Shown: in pieces, positions 1 to 10,420 of the stretch
Numbering within the stretch: position 1 is the stretch's first letter
Layout: each line of letters starts with the position of its first letter
DNA from: Agarophyton chilense
Taxonomy: Eukaryota; Rhodophyta; Florideophyceae; Gracilariales; Gracilariaceae
DNA: 64,000 nt
Assembly (NCBI GenBank): GCA_030374765.1
Contig: JARGXX010000120.1
Span: forward strand, 248,001-312,000
Direction: 5' to 3'
Program-made: the position numbers and the translations under genes
Notes under the pieces: model-generated
The model's input: only the letters and a program-made list of their open reading frames with translations
What the model was told of the DNA's origin: nothing
The model's database searches: none

Positions 1-684
1 AATCCAGAAGTGCTCTCACAGACGAGTCCCGCATGCATGCAACCCTGGCAAAAGGAGGCCTCCATCAAGCTTGTGCGAACAAAATGAGCAAAATTTGGCG
101 GGAAAAGAATCCAAACACACTTCGCGAAGTTTGCACTTCGCAATTCCAAATAGCTTAGGACAGACCATACACGTATTGTTTGGCACGGGTGCAAAATTGC
201 AATGCAGTGCCCAACAGTGGGCCGAGAACTGCTTTTCTCTAGACTAGAAGGAAACATCTCGGTTACTTCCCGAGCACTGGCTTCAGGGATTCTTCCATAA
301 GCTTTCTACCAGTGACCATGTGCTCTTCAATAATTTTATACATCAGAGCATTCTGGGCTTATTTTACGTCGATATCAAATAGAAGCGGTCGAGGTGGCTG
401 GGATTCAGAAGGTAGTCCAGTGCTAGCTATTTAATCTTTCTTTTATCCATCACCTGTTTATCATCGAAAACCATGGGTTGGTTCGAGAATTAGTTTCAAA
501 AAGAAACTACGAAGGGTAACTTGTCTGCCTGTGAAGAGAGAGCAAGTTTTAGTGAATTAGTCGAACCACAGTGATTGTGTATTGTCTCAATTTGGTCTAT
601 TTTTATTAGCTTAATCAATCGCCGACAGAGCTCGCAAACTCGCTGTGACGCAGTAGCTCTGAAATCAAGAATGAGCACCATTTG
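1..684. other. No gene recognised; 3' flank of the carotenoid isomerase gene
   Basis: No reading frame here has recognisable family features. The right-hand part (about 500-684) would be the 3' untranslated region and terminator area of the minus-strand isomerase gene that ends at 685. The small minus-strand frame at 496-681 directly follows that gene's stop codon and has no independent support. I see no repeat or RNA gene. Confidence 0.5.
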
Positions 685-2421
685 CTATAGACGTAGTCTT
701 CGTTTAGAGAGCAAGTCCGTTAAGAAGGAATCCAAAGGGCCAGGGAGCTTGCTCACTAAGTCTAAGTCAGCTGCAACCCTATGCCCACAGGCAAATCCAG
801 AAAACGCAGTGGCGTTCAATCCCTGACCCGGGAATGTAGAGTCACCCACACAATACAAGCCATCCAACTCAGTACGATTGAAAGGCATACTAAGAAGGCC
901 CCTGAGCTTCTTTCTAGCAATTGGTCCATAAGAGCCGTCGATTCTTCCCAAGAAACGACGATGCGTCTTGGGTGATCCCACCTCTGCAAAATCTACGGCT
1001 CCCTTTAGCCCAGAAAATAGGGTTCGCTCTAGCCGTTCCACGACAATTTCCAGCATCGCTTTTTTCTTCTTCTTGTACTCCGTACTATTAAGCCCTTGCC
1101 ACTCGTCCATCCAACTTGGCGTGAACACGTGAAATATGTGCATACCTTCCGGTGCGAGTGATTTATCAAGCACCGTTGGGATCGAAACAAATAAGGTACC
1201 TTTTCCATCACGGGCTGTCTCTAATTCATTCCAGGCATCGAGCATGATATGGTGACAGTCCATTCCGTCCTCTTCGCGCATACTTATACCAAGGTCAGAT
1301 TCCCTCACTGCCATGTGTATTGAGCAGAAGCTAGGGCTTTTCATGTATCGTTCCCGGAAGCGATGTTCGGCGCTCGGTGTGTGCTTTGCATCAACTAAGC
1401 CGTGCTCACCAAACGTGTCCCATCTAGTCGCGTTGCTAATCACGGCCTTTGCTCTAATTTCGCTACCGTTCGCCAGCTTGACACCATTGGCGCGTCCTTC
1501 CGAATACAAAATTTGAGTCACTCGTGACCCATACAGCACGCTGCATCCAGGTTTGTCTTCAATGCCTCGCACAAGCTCTTGCGAAATCTTTCCCACACCG
1601 CCCACAGGATAGTTGATCCCTCCATAGTGGCGATCTGAAAATACCATGCCAGCGTTGATCATAGGCGTCAAGTCCGCTGGCACCACACTCCAGGAATAAC
1701 ATTCTACGTCAATGAAGCGCAAGAGGTCTTCGTCCTTGATGTGTTTTCGTGCTATATCTCCGGCGTTGCGGGCGATGTAGCGGAGAAGATTTAAACATGG
1801 TAGAGGGTGTGCAAGAAAGACACGAAGTAGATAATTGGGCTCCTCCAAAGAACGTAATGGCATGGCATTAAGCGCGTTAAATACGTTCCAACATTCGCCG
1901 TAGAAATTTCTAATACCCTCTTCTTCAAAAGGAAAGAGTTTGATAAGTTCATCGAGAAAGCGTTCGTAGTCACGATGAACTCGGATGTTGATACTTGGCA
2001 GATGGTATCTCACCTGCACAGGGTCAGGGATTGTCTTCAATGTGCGGCCTACGGTTTCGAGTGCCCGAGTCAACAAGTTGGTAGTACCGTGTTTCCCAAA
2101 TCCAAAAATCATTGAAGCCCCAGCATCGAAAGTGTATCCATCGCGAGCGAAGTATCCAGACGAACCTCCAGGGATAAGGTACTTTTCAAGAACACAAACC
2201 GATGCTCCCTTGGAAGCAAGGTCTGCAGCGGCAGTGAGAGCTCCAATCCCAGAACCTATGACAACAACGTCTACATTCTTAGTTCCTGTTCTTGTAAGTG
2301 CTGGGGCGCGGACAGGCTGAGCAGTTGCCCGCAATCGGTCTCTGAAACGCTTTCTCGTTGATGTATGCCGGCTCGGCAGAAGACGGTACGGTAGAGGTGA
2401 GTTGAATGCGAGTGAAACCAT
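685..2421 (-). CDS. CRTISO: Carotenoid isomerase (prolycopene isomerase-like), plastid-targeted, single exon
   Basis: This 578-residue flavoprotein most resembles CRTISO, the plastid enzyme that converts poly-cis lycopene (prolycopene) to all-trans lycopene. Residues 50-80 form an FAD-binding Rossmann fold with the dinucleotide motif GSGIG (56-60) and an acidic strand end (VLEK, about 77-80), followed by LIPGGSSGYF and the FDAGASM segment typical of the phytoene desaturase/CRTISO superfamily. The C-terminal flavin motif GLYCVGDSTFPGQG (from about 521), followed by AFSGFACGHRVAADL, is strongly CRTISO-like. Roughly the first 45 residues are basic and rich in Ser, Thr and Arg with almost no acidic residues, and contain Phe6, as expected for a rhodophyte or glaucophyte transit peptide. 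Length fits the family and no intron is needed. A related desaturase-like paralogue cannot be ruled out. A copia element ends 230 bp upstream of the start codon. Confidence 0.88.
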   Translation of the reverse strand: MVSLAFNSPLPYRLLPSRHTSTRKRFRDRLRATAQPVRAPALTRTGTKNVDVVVIGSGIGALTAAADLASKGASVCVLEKYLIPGGSSGYFARDGYTFDAGASMIFGFGKHGTTNLLTRALETVGRTLKTIPDPVQVRYHLPSINIRVHRDYERFLDELIKLFPFEEEGIRNFYGECWNVFNALNAMPLRSLEEPNYLLRVFLAHPLPCLNLLRYIARNAGDIARKHIKDEDLLRFIDVECYSWSVVPADLTPMINAGMVFSDRHYGGINYPVGGVGKISQELVRGIEDKPGCSVLYGSRVTQILYSEGRANGVKLANGSEIRAKAVISNATRWDTFGEHGLVDAKHTPSAEHRFRERYMKSPSFCSIHMAVRESDLGISMREEDGMDCHHIMLDAWNELETARDGKGTLFVSIPTVLDKSLAPEGMHIFHVFTPSWMDEWQGLNSTEYKKKKKAMLEIVVERLERTLFSGLKGAVDFAEVGSPKTHRRFLGRIDGSYGPIARKKLRGLLSMPFNRTELDGLYCVGDSTFPGQGLNATAFSGFACGHRVAADLDLVSKLPGPLDSFLTDLLSKRRLRL

Positions 2422-2650
2422 AAGAGTCGGCGTTGAGGGTCTTGGAGGCTCGACATGGATACCCTAATGCATATTTGGACTTTACAAGAGCCGCCGCTCT
2501 TTGTGGAGTGGACGATCTGGGGTTAGGTGTGAAAATACACAGCGTACGCGTTGTATATCATTTAGCCAGTAAAAATGGCAGGAGTCTGTTGCATATGCGC
2601 TCGAGTACCTTGTAATATCGCCTCTCAATAGTGGATACTTTCTCGCTATG
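2422..2650 (-). promoter_or_regulatory. Putative promoter and 5' UTR of the isomerase gene
   Basis: This is the only DNA between the isomerase start codon and the copia LTR at 2651. Read on the minus strand it contains a TATA-like TGATATACA at about 2551-2560, some 130 bp upstream of the ATG. That is the only core-promoter-like motif I find. Elements further upstream would now lie beyond the retrotransposon. Confidence 0.3.
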
Positions 2651-2736
2651 TGTGAGGAAGACTCTACCCGGACCTTTACTTCGAGCTCTTCATTGCTTTC
2701 CTTAAATACTGGCTATTTCTACTGTAATGTTTGACA
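2651..2736 (-). repeat. 3' LTR of the copia element (86 bp)
   Basis: This direct repeat of 8060-8147 ends in TG/CA and contains a TATA-like TATTTAAGG read on the minus strand. At 86 bp it is unusually short for an LTR. Confidence 0.92.
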
Positions 2737-5190
2737 TCCGAAAAATGCGGCGCATGAAGATGTCGGTCATGATGATGTTTGACAGTCCCCGGTTGATGCG
2801 TCGCATTTTTGTTCGAGTTGGGGTGTACTTGGAGCAGGTCTCGTAGGTTCCTGAATCTGTCTCGGTGGAGGGGCTTCGTGAGTATGTCGGCGGCCATCTC
2901 TGCGGTTGGGATTCTGTGTAAATCGATTGCGTTCTCTGCGATGTGGTGTTGGAGATGATGATGTCGAAGATCTATGTATTTCCGTCGTTTAGTTGGAGCT
3001 TGATTCTCGGCAATCTGGATGGCTGATTGATTGTCATTAAAGTGCGGCGTGGGGTTTTCGTTCATCAGGTGTGTTGCTCGGAAGATATTTCTAAACCATT
3101 GCGTGTGTTGGGTGGCACTAGATGCCGCTATATATTTTGCCTCCGTCGTTAGGAGGGCAACGATGTTCTGTTGTTTGGAAAGCCCTGATATTGGTGTGCC
3201 GTTGACGGAGTGAAGTGTTCCTGTGATTGATCGGCGGTTGTTCTGGTTTGCGAAGTTCGCGTCGCTTAACACTGTGAGCGGGGTTCGAGTGATGTGTTTG
3301 GAATTGTATCGCAGCCCGTGGGTTTTGGTGCCCTTCAGATATCTTAGAAGCGTCTTCAATGCTTGCCAATGGTGCGCGTGGGGGGTGTGCCATGTGTTTT
3401 GCCAGTCTATTGGTGGCGTAAGTAATGTCTGGGTGAGTGCTTTCTGTTATGTACCTAATTTATCCCAAGATCTGGCGGTATCTGGCAGCTTGTTCTTCTG
3501 GTAGTGGTTCTGTTTCCGGTAGCTGATCTAACGCTTTTTGATTGTTGTATGGTGTTCCAGCTGGGTTGCAGGAGCTCATTTTTGTCTGCGCAAGGAGGGC
3601 CTCGATGGCATCCGGTTGTACTATGTGCACCGAACCATCGTCGCCGTATGTTATGGTCCAGTTTAAGAAGCGAGTGGGTCTCCCTAGTCTTTTGATTTTG
3701 TATTTCGTGAGGAGTTCTTTGTAGAGTGTGTTGATGAAATTCTTGTAGTACAATGCCCCCAAGGGGGAAAACCCACGAAGACGTCCGGATCTTCCTCTCA
3801 CGAGGTAACCGGCGCGGTAGAGCCCTCCCAGGGATCGGCGCGCAATGCCGGGTGTAAGCCGGAGCTGAACCGTCGCGACGGGCGCAGGGAGGCTGAAAGA
3901 AGCCGAGAATATCCGCCGAAGCGGTGCTTGCGTATCCTCTGAGGAGGCAAAACCCACGAGAGTGGCGAGCACGACAGGTGTCAGTGCGAGCCGCAAGAGC
4001 GGGAATTGCCCAATGAAGGGGAGGAAAAGGGAAGGAAAATGGGAACGGAGGCAAGAGGGCGAGGTTGACCACGAGTCGCAAGAGGGGACTCGGAAATAGC
4101 CGGCACTGCCGGGTGTAGCAAACCGTATACACGGGCGGAACCACGAAAGTGGGAATAGATACCCAACACACGAAGGCTGCTTGAATGTCCAAGGGGGTTG
4201 GGAAGCCGTGCACCACGGGAAATCCTTCCGTAAGGAGTTGTATATCCGCGCAGGCGGTTCGACCCAGAGCCGAGATCTGGAAGACCAAGATCACCCTTGT
4301 TGGGGAGACTTTACTGGACCGGCGGCCGCGAGGCCGGCGGCCTAAGTACTGTAGTCACCGTAGAATACAATAAATAAAGTCTATCCTAAATAGCTAACTG
4401 TCCGCCTAACAAAAGGGGCCAATCTGGCGGCCACGTGTCGCGCGGGCGCTGCGGCCACGTGTATGGCACCCGGTCCCGCCGGTGCATCACCGGCGTTCCG
4501 GCCATCGCCGTGAAACGGATTACTCCTACTCATAACGAGGTTGCACGCCGGAGGCTCCGGAAAAAAACTTAAGTCCCCAAAAACCTCTCGGGAGGACGTT
4601 GTTCTTCAATCCTGGGTTGAGGCTAGTACTAAAAAGTCGTCAATGGTGGTACTGACTAATGTGACTCCGTCTGAATTGTGGCGGGCGTAAAGGCATGGGT
4701 CGTGTTCGGAGGGTGTGAAGTTCAAGTGGATGAGAAACGACTTTAATCCGTGATTGTAATAGAATGCCGCCGGCGGGGACCCGTATAAATTGCCCAAGAG
4801 TTGCCCATATTTGCTGTTGTGGGCGTAGCTACCGCTGAAACGTTGCATCTGCCTGACGTAGACTGGACGGGTGTGTTGGTATTTTTCATGCAAGTATGCT
4901 GATGTGATGTCGAAGTGCTCTAATGGCATGTTGTGGCGTGCGTGTAAGGCGATTAACATCCGCTGGGTGGTGCGGTCGGCGGTGTAAGTGGTGATATGCT
5001 TTGGATCGAAGTGGAGGCCAGGTTTCATGAGATCGCCTCGGAGGTTGCATCTGGCTTTCCGTTGGACGATGTGCCCTTCTGCTGAACGTTTGTAACGATA
5101 CAACATCATGAGGGGGATGATAGCTTCTTTGGGTGGTGTAAATGTATTTGGGAGCCATTTGATGCTGTTTTGTTGGTCTAAGTTATTCAA
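2737..5190 (-). pseudogene. Copia reverse transcriptase / RNase H region, split by a solo LTR (fossil part)
   Basis: RT motifs include FDITSAYLHEK and the catalytic segment TTIDDFLVLAS. The RT connection reads KELLTKYKIKRLG. RNase H motifs are LSDANFANQNNRRSITG, TTEAKYIAASSATQ and DNQSAIQIAENQ, followed by the KYIDLRHHHL segment typical of copia. The foreign LTR at 3744-4608 sits between the RT active site and the connection region. Confidence 0.85.
3744..4608 (-). repeat. Solo LTR, family C (865 bp), inserted in the copia RT
   Basis: This segment is shared at high identity with 54220-55084 and both copies are exactly 865 bp. On the minus strand it starts TGAAGAACAACG and ends GTACTACA. The flanks ATTCT (3739-3743) and ATCCT (4609-4613) are a 5-bp target duplication with one difference. 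Its ends (TGAAG..CAAC at the start) and an inner ACGAAGAYGTCCG block resemble the LTR of gypsy family A, so it is probably a relative of that chromovirus. No internal element sequence remains, which fits LTR-LTR recombination. It is younger than the copia insertion. Confidence 0.9.
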
Positions 5191-5197
5191 TTCACGA

Positions 5198-7045
5198 TCA
5201 TGTGCTCCTTGTCATTGCGCTGCGTCCGGATATTGTCGGGCTTGTGTCAGGTTGGCTGGGGGGGGGGGGGGGTGTATTGATTCGGATTTCCGTGGGGAGG
5301 TGTGGTCGCGGTAGGGTCCTGGCCTTGAACGCTGATGTGGTGGTGGCTGTGGGGTCCTTGTATTTGTGGTATAAATGAAAGTCCTTGGTTCGTATGCTCT
5401 GGTATTGGTGTGTCTTGAGATTGAGTACCACGATGTGTTTGTGCGATATTGGGTACATGTACCAGACCGAATCTGCTCTTGGATTTAGTTTGCTCTTGGG
5501 GGCATATATTGGTATTGTGCCGAGCTCCCCAAAGATGAATAGTGTTTGTGGTGGTGGTGGGACCCCGTACCATAGGTTGAATGGTGATGTGTTAATTGCG
5601 ACATGATGGAGGAGATTATACTTGTACACCGTGTCGCGGGCGGCATCTTCCCAGTATTCATCGGAAAGTTTGGCGGTTTGTAAGAGCGCTCGTACCGAGT
5701 TCATAATTGTTCTGTTTAGCCTTTCAGCGATTGAGTTTTCTTGCGGTTGATGCGGGGTGCGGAGGTGAAGTTGCACCGTGTGCTGTTGGTATATTTGTTG
5801 CATAGTTGATGATGTATACTCTTTGGCGTTGTCCGCACGGAAGTATGTCAGCGGGTGTTTCATTTTATGGCGTATGTGTTCGAGTGTTTGGCTGATGTAG
5901 GTGGGAATGTTCTTGCGGTCTTTGACGAAATGGCCAAATGTAAAGCGACTTCGCGCACAGGTGATCAGGAGTATGTGGTTGTGTCCATGCTTGGACGTTG
6001 GTTTGATTGGTCCACAGGTGTCTGAGCTGACGTATGCTCCCACCTGATATGTGTGCCTTGTTGGTTTGTGTGGTGCGGGGGCTAGTTGGGCGTGATGACA
6101 TGCACTGCAGGAGAGTTTGATGTCTGTGGGGAAGGGTGTCGGCATTGTGGGGAGTAGTCTTTGTTTGGCCGTTAGTGCTAGTTTCCATGGGTGAGCGTGA
6201 TTCATGCGTATGTGCCAGTCGTGAGCCAGCAAGTGATCGTTTGACTGCTGTTTATGCTTTCTGGGGTTGGATAGGAGGTGAAGCGAGTGTGTGGTTGTTT
6301 TGGGTTGTGCAGCAGGGTTGGTGGGGGGGGCTGCTTGTTGCAATGAAGATGCTGGCTTGCTCGCTTTGGTTGTGGTTGGTCGTTTCTGGGCTACGGTAGA
6401 TGGGGGGGGTTTGGTTTTGCTTGTTGCCCGTGATTTACGTGGTAATGTTCGGGCTGTGTGCGCCTGGTTTTGATCTACGAGTGTGCCCTTAACTTGGTAT
6501 TGCGAGTTAATCCACGGAGCTTGTGCTAGTATTTGGGGCGGGCGGTGATGGGTGTCTATGATGTATCCCATGTGTGGTGTGAAGGCTACTAGGCCATAAT
6601 TTTTTGTGAGATCATGGACTGATAGTAGGTTTTGTTGTATGTGTTGGTTGGCCACTGCCCTGGTTTGAATGACTTTTTCAGTGTTGTTGGGGATAATCTG
6701 GATCGTCCCATGATGCGTGCACATTGTCTGGGAGTTGGTCGCAGTGGTGGTCAGTGTGGGGTGTTTGAGTTTCGTCATTGCGGAAGTTGGTTGTGCGATA
6801 TGAGAGGGTGTCGCGCCGCTATCGAGGATGAACGTACTTTGGGTTCCATTTCCGGATTCCGTCTCTTCCCTGTGTGAGGCATTGTAAGACATTGATGCGG
6901 AGGCTGCCCCATACTGCTGCTGATAGGCTGGGGGCGGGCCATAGGTATGTGGCGGTGGTGGCGTTTGGGTGTGTGCCATCTGGGCTTGTGTTTTTGGCTG
7001 ATATTTGGGATGCCTGCGATCATTACACTCTTCGTCAGTGTGCAT
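5198..7045 (-). pseudogene. Copia protease-integrase region (fossil part)
   Basis: The protease active-site motif LDSGATPSHIA is near 6820. It is followed by an integrase HHCC region (HIRMNHAHPW...CSACHH) and a DDE core with SSDTCGPI, YFRADNAKEYTS and PQENSIAERLNRTI. The C-terminal part is Pro-rich and includes a run of 15 G residues on the plus strand (5258-5272). Integrase lying before RT is the diagnostic copia order. Confidence 0.85.
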
Positions 7046-7150
7046 CGATGGGATTCCGAGGCTGGTATGGAATTTGCACGGTGAGTACCCTGGAGGTAGG
7101 CGTCTTGGAGTGTATGCCGTTCTGCGATATGTGCGATACGGGCGGCGGAA

Positions 7151-7837
7151 TTAGTTTCTGCTCCTGGCGTAGTAGTCCCCGGTGCTTCTTTGGGGCCCGT
7201 AGTCCCCGGGGAACGTTTTGGGTGCTAAAGATTGGGAAGTGGGGGCATGAGAGGGTTGATACAATGAATAAAGTTGTTTGAAGCTGATGAGAAAAGCTTT
7301 GATCGTGGTTGGGTTTTGTAACAAGATGGGTGCAATGATAGGAGTGAGGGCTGTGTTCGTTTTGAGTCCGTTGATTATGAAGTCGAAAGTTGTCTCTTCT
7401 TGTTTGATGTTGGGATAGCGTGCCGCTATCATTCTTTGTCGAAGGTCGGTGTGCGCTTTGATGTAATTGTCAATGGTGGTGTCCTGAGTGTAAGTGATAC
7501 TTTCGGCTTCGGTTTTCAAGAACTTGTGGTCGTCTTTCGTAGCTTGGTCGATGTGAGATATAATGTCGGTGACGAGGTCGTGTGGTGTGGGTCGGTCTTC
7601 CGGAACTAGTAAGAGTCCGAGGATGTCGGATGGTACGCTGCTCAGTATGGCGGAGAGTAATTTGGACTTGTTCTGTGTGTGTCGCCTGAGATCTGTTGGA
7701 TCTGTTGGAAGAGAAGGATTGCTGGAACGATGTTCTGTGGCGTCGATTGTTGTTGCGTATGTTTCAAGAGCGAGATACCATGGGGCATACTTGGCTTTGT
7801 GTAGTTCTGGGAGCCTGGGTTGTCTTTCGTGCTCCAT
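7151..7837 (-). pseudogene. Copia gag region (fossil part)
   Basis: The 228-residue region behaves like a copia Gag of the UBN2 type: a helical capsid-like domain starting near MEHERQPRLPELHKAKYAPW and a Pro/Ser-rich tail. A zinc-knuckle-like CKFH...MHTDEEC follows downstream near 7030-7100. It lies first in the minus-strand coding order, next to the 5' LTR and primer-binding site. Confidence 0.75.
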
Positions 7838-8045
7838 TGTGTAATGTTGTGTTGTGTCTTTGTGTTGATGTGTGTCGTTTGCTTCTTGTGTGGCGTTCCT
7901 GCATAGTTCGTTGATGTGTTCTGCGTGCTGCCGTCTTTGACGGCGGAGGAGTCGGGGATTTGGAGAATTCGTGTTGCGTTGTGTGGTATGCGGGTTTGTT
8001 ATGTGGGTGAGATTTAGGGGTGTGTGGGTTTGCCGCAGCGGGTGC

Positions 8046-8059
8046 GTGGGCGCATAACC
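8046..8059 (-). other. Copia primer-binding site, half-tRNA initiator-Met type
   Basis: Read on the minus strand, GGTTATGCGCCCAC directly abuts the 5' LTR. It is complementary to an anticodon stem-loop of the form GTGGG-CGCATAA-CC, with anticodon CAT. That matches the internal (half-tRNA) iMet primer known for copia and Ty5, rather than the 3' acceptor end. One loop base differs from the usual iMet sequence. Confidence 0.55.
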
Positions 8060-8147
8060 TGTGAGAGGAAGACTCTACCCGGACCTTTACTTCGAGATCT
8101 TCTTTGCTTTCCTTAAATACTGGCTATTTCTACTGTAATGTTTGACA
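8060..8147 (-). repeat. 5' LTR of the copia element (88 bp)
   Basis: This is the direct repeat of 2651-2736, with about two substitutions and one 2-bp indel between them. Read on the minus strand it begins TGTCAAACATT and ends CTCTCACA, immediately followed by the primer-binding site. Confidence 0.92.
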
Positions 8148-8640
8148 CCATGAACCGTTTTCATTTACGGGATATGTTCAGTTTTAGCCTTTTAATGGTT
8201 GCTGATGTTATTGAGGATTTATTTTAGTTCTATTTAAAGGGTTCTCACTCATTCTCTGGGAACCCTAAGGATTTGAACTACTTTTTATGGGTAATAATCA
8301 CGCCGGCTTAATTTGGGAACCGGCTCAATTCGGGACGTTATCCCATTCAGCCAATATACAACCGGCCGCGGACATCTCCGCGGTCGCGAGATAATATGCA
8401 GTATGTTCTCGGCGTCCCACAAAAACCACCTTCTTCCCTGACAACCATCAACCACTTGAAGCGTCTTGCCGCTTCCAATGCAAAACAAACCGCTCGTCTC
8501 AAACGACAAACTGCGCAGCAAACCGCTGAAAAAGCAAAGTGCAGATAATCTTTCCATTTACATTAGCATCGTGTCTCAGTCCGCACGGTAGCAAGAACTA
8601 GTTTATACCGCTCAGCAACCTATCTCATTAAAAACGCATT
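8148..8640. other. No gene recognised
   Basis: This spacer lies between the copia target site and the pogo-like transposase remnant. A 90-residue minus-strand frame at 8285-8557 has no recognisable motif. The stretch may include the terminal and untranslated part of the pogo-like element, but I could not define a terminal inverted repeat. Confidence 0.4.
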
Positions 8641-8644
8641 AACA

Positions 8645-10420
8645 ATGGACTCCCAAGTACATCTTACTCGACATCTAGAGCCTAAAATTCACAAACCAAG
8701 ACGTCCCCTAGTTTTCACCAATGGAGAAGACAATGCAATTGTCAACCAAGACTTGGTTGCTGCCAGCCGCAGATTTGCACTAGATGCATGCAAAATGAAG
8801 AGCATAATCGGTGAAATAACCAATGGATCGATAACAGGATACAAGGCAAGCATTCCATCTGATAATAAATTAACCTTCTTTCGAGCACGCAATCGATCAC
8901 TTATCTACAGAAACGTGAAGCATATGTCGCACAAATACTTCGAGGGTGAACTTTTTTCTCATGTTCAAACCCATTGTGACACTCTGCAACAACTACAATA
9001 AAAGGAGCCAAAAATATTTTTCGACCCTACAAGAGTGTTAAGTTTCAATGAAACTAGTGTAAACGCATTATAAAGAAAGCAATGGAAAGTGTTCAGCCCG
9101 AAAAAAACTCTTTTTTCCGGCCGCCGTCACAACATCAAGTAAAACGTGTAGTATCCGCTCTAACGGGGAGAGCAGACACCTGCGAGAGCTTTCGGACTGC
9201 CGATGGGTCGCTTGCAGCGAAGTAAAAGGGGTGGTAGAGCTACAACACCAGCGAGTTGGAAGTGGGGTGTACGGCCACTACTCGCCAGCGAGGGTGAACA
9301 GTGCAACTGTAAAACGTTGATAGGACGTAGGTACGAGACGGCTCGTGGAGTGGTTGGGGGCTGACTATCTATTATAGCTCGTCCGGATCTCCGGTTAAGG
9401 AATCCTAAGCGAGGAACAGAATAGTCATGATGCCCATGTTGTCTCCTTTACTTGGAGTCGGCACTCACCTCTGGTACACTATATACTGTGTGCCAGGGTG
9501 AGTGCCCAAATAATACGTAAATAATACCCAGTGGTCAGCCACTCAGCCAAACCACTGTATGGGTACGGTCCCTAATGGACGTCTAGCTCCAAAGGGTAGT
9601 GAAACCATCCACGTGGACCGCCACTACATGCGCCGTTGCAAGCCACTCCACTCGTGATGCCACGTGTTCCAACAATGTACCCTGCCTCCTGGCATCCTAC
9701 GCGGTGTGTCGCATCTTATCCTAGCACTGACCAGGCCACTCAGTTGAGTTCCAAACGCGAATTTGCGACAAAGAAACCATCGGAACGCCAAAGTAGTAGA
9801 ATACTACAAAATGGTAAACATTTAACCGAAGTCATTGCCACTTCTTCTTTTGGACACATGAGCTTGCCTTTAATTGTTGCTGCCGGGAAGAAAGCTGTTC
9901 CATTTTGGATGAACCCGATTGACACACGCACGGCCGAACTGTATTTTTAAAAAAGCCATGGTTGAGCAGCGCAAACTGGATTCCAAGCGGAACTTTCGTG
10001 ATGTGTACAAAAAAGAAGATTCCATGGATCGGAAATCATAGTCAAAATTCAAATATTACGTAGAACAGTTTTCGAGACGATTTGTACAACCGAATGATAC
10101 TATTATTATGCTATTACATAGAAACAGTTCACGGAAAGGGCACTTTTGGCTACAAGTGTGCAATGAAAAAAACATTCAGGTAGTGCAACTTCCGGCCAAC
10201 ACGTCCTGTTTCCTCCAATCGCGTGACTCATTGATAAACAAGCGTTTCAAAACGGAAACAAGAAGAACCCCATGACGCCTTGTTACTCACCGGAGAGTAT
10301 CCAAACCCTAAGATGACGTTCAAAGTCAAGTTAGCAGTTGCCACATATCTCGTAGTGACTCCAGAAAGAATCATATCAAGTTTCAGCAAATTCATATTGG
10401 AGTCTATGGATTTCCAATTT
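8645..10420 (+). pseudogene. Pogo-like (DDE_1 family) transposase remnant, copy 1
   Basis: This is a decayed DNA-transposon transposase of the pogo/jerky DDE_1 type. The 8645-9001 frame (118 residues) looks like the DNA-binding half, with RARNRSLIYRNVKHMSHKYF near its end. An in-frame stop at 8999-9001 is followed in the same frame by PTRVLSFNETSVNAL, matching the family motif I-x-N-x-DETGV but with the catalytic Asp replaced. After the solo LTR (9147-9808) the code resumes with SFGHMSLPLIVAAGKKAVPFW (about 9840-9910). The second catalytic segment follows (IIMLLHRNSSRK, where DGHxSH is expected), then NIQVVQLPANTSCFLQ (about 10165-10215), the conserved LPAxTSHxLQPLD block. VTPERIISSFSKF (about 10360-10400) matches the C-terminal helix. 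Further frame changes lie between these blocks. Two catalytic Asp positions are lost, so it is inactive. Confidence 0.7.
9147..9808 (-). repeat. Solo LTR, gypsy family B (662 bp), inserted in the pogo-like remnant
   Basis: On the minus strand this runs from TGTAGTATTCTACTACTTTGG to ..GATACTACA-type ends (TG...CA) and matches the left LTR at 22295-22962 along its length, including the first 110 bp. The flanks AAACG (9142-9146) and AAATG (9809-9813) fit a 5-bp target duplication with one change. No internal retroelement sequence is attached. Confidence 0.9.

Larger units (their letters stand above)
2651..8147 (-). mobile_element. Ty1/copia LTR retrotransposon with very short LTRs, interrupted by a solo LTR
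   Basis: A complete Ty1/copia element lies on the minus strand: LTR (8060-8147), primer-binding site, gag, protease, integrase, reverse transcriptase, RNase H and LTR (2651-2736). The order PR-IN-RT-RH defines the copia superfamily. The LTRs start TG and end CA. The 5-bp flanks CTATG (2646-2650) and CCATG (8148-8152) are a probable target duplication with one difference. The LTRs differ by about two substitutions and one 2-bp indel, so the insertion is moderately recent. It looks broken, with roughly three or four breaks plus an 865-bp foreign solo LTR in the RT region. Red algae are known to carry copia elements of the GalEa type (for example PyRE1G1 of Porphyra), but I cannot assign the clade without a tree. 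Confidence 0.93.

Noticed and set aside
3455-4294. 279-residue minus-strand open frame (and its counterpart at 54534-55055)
   Set aside because: Most of it lies inside the family C solo LTR, which is GC-rich and open in several frames; both LTR copies carry it only because the DNA is repeated.
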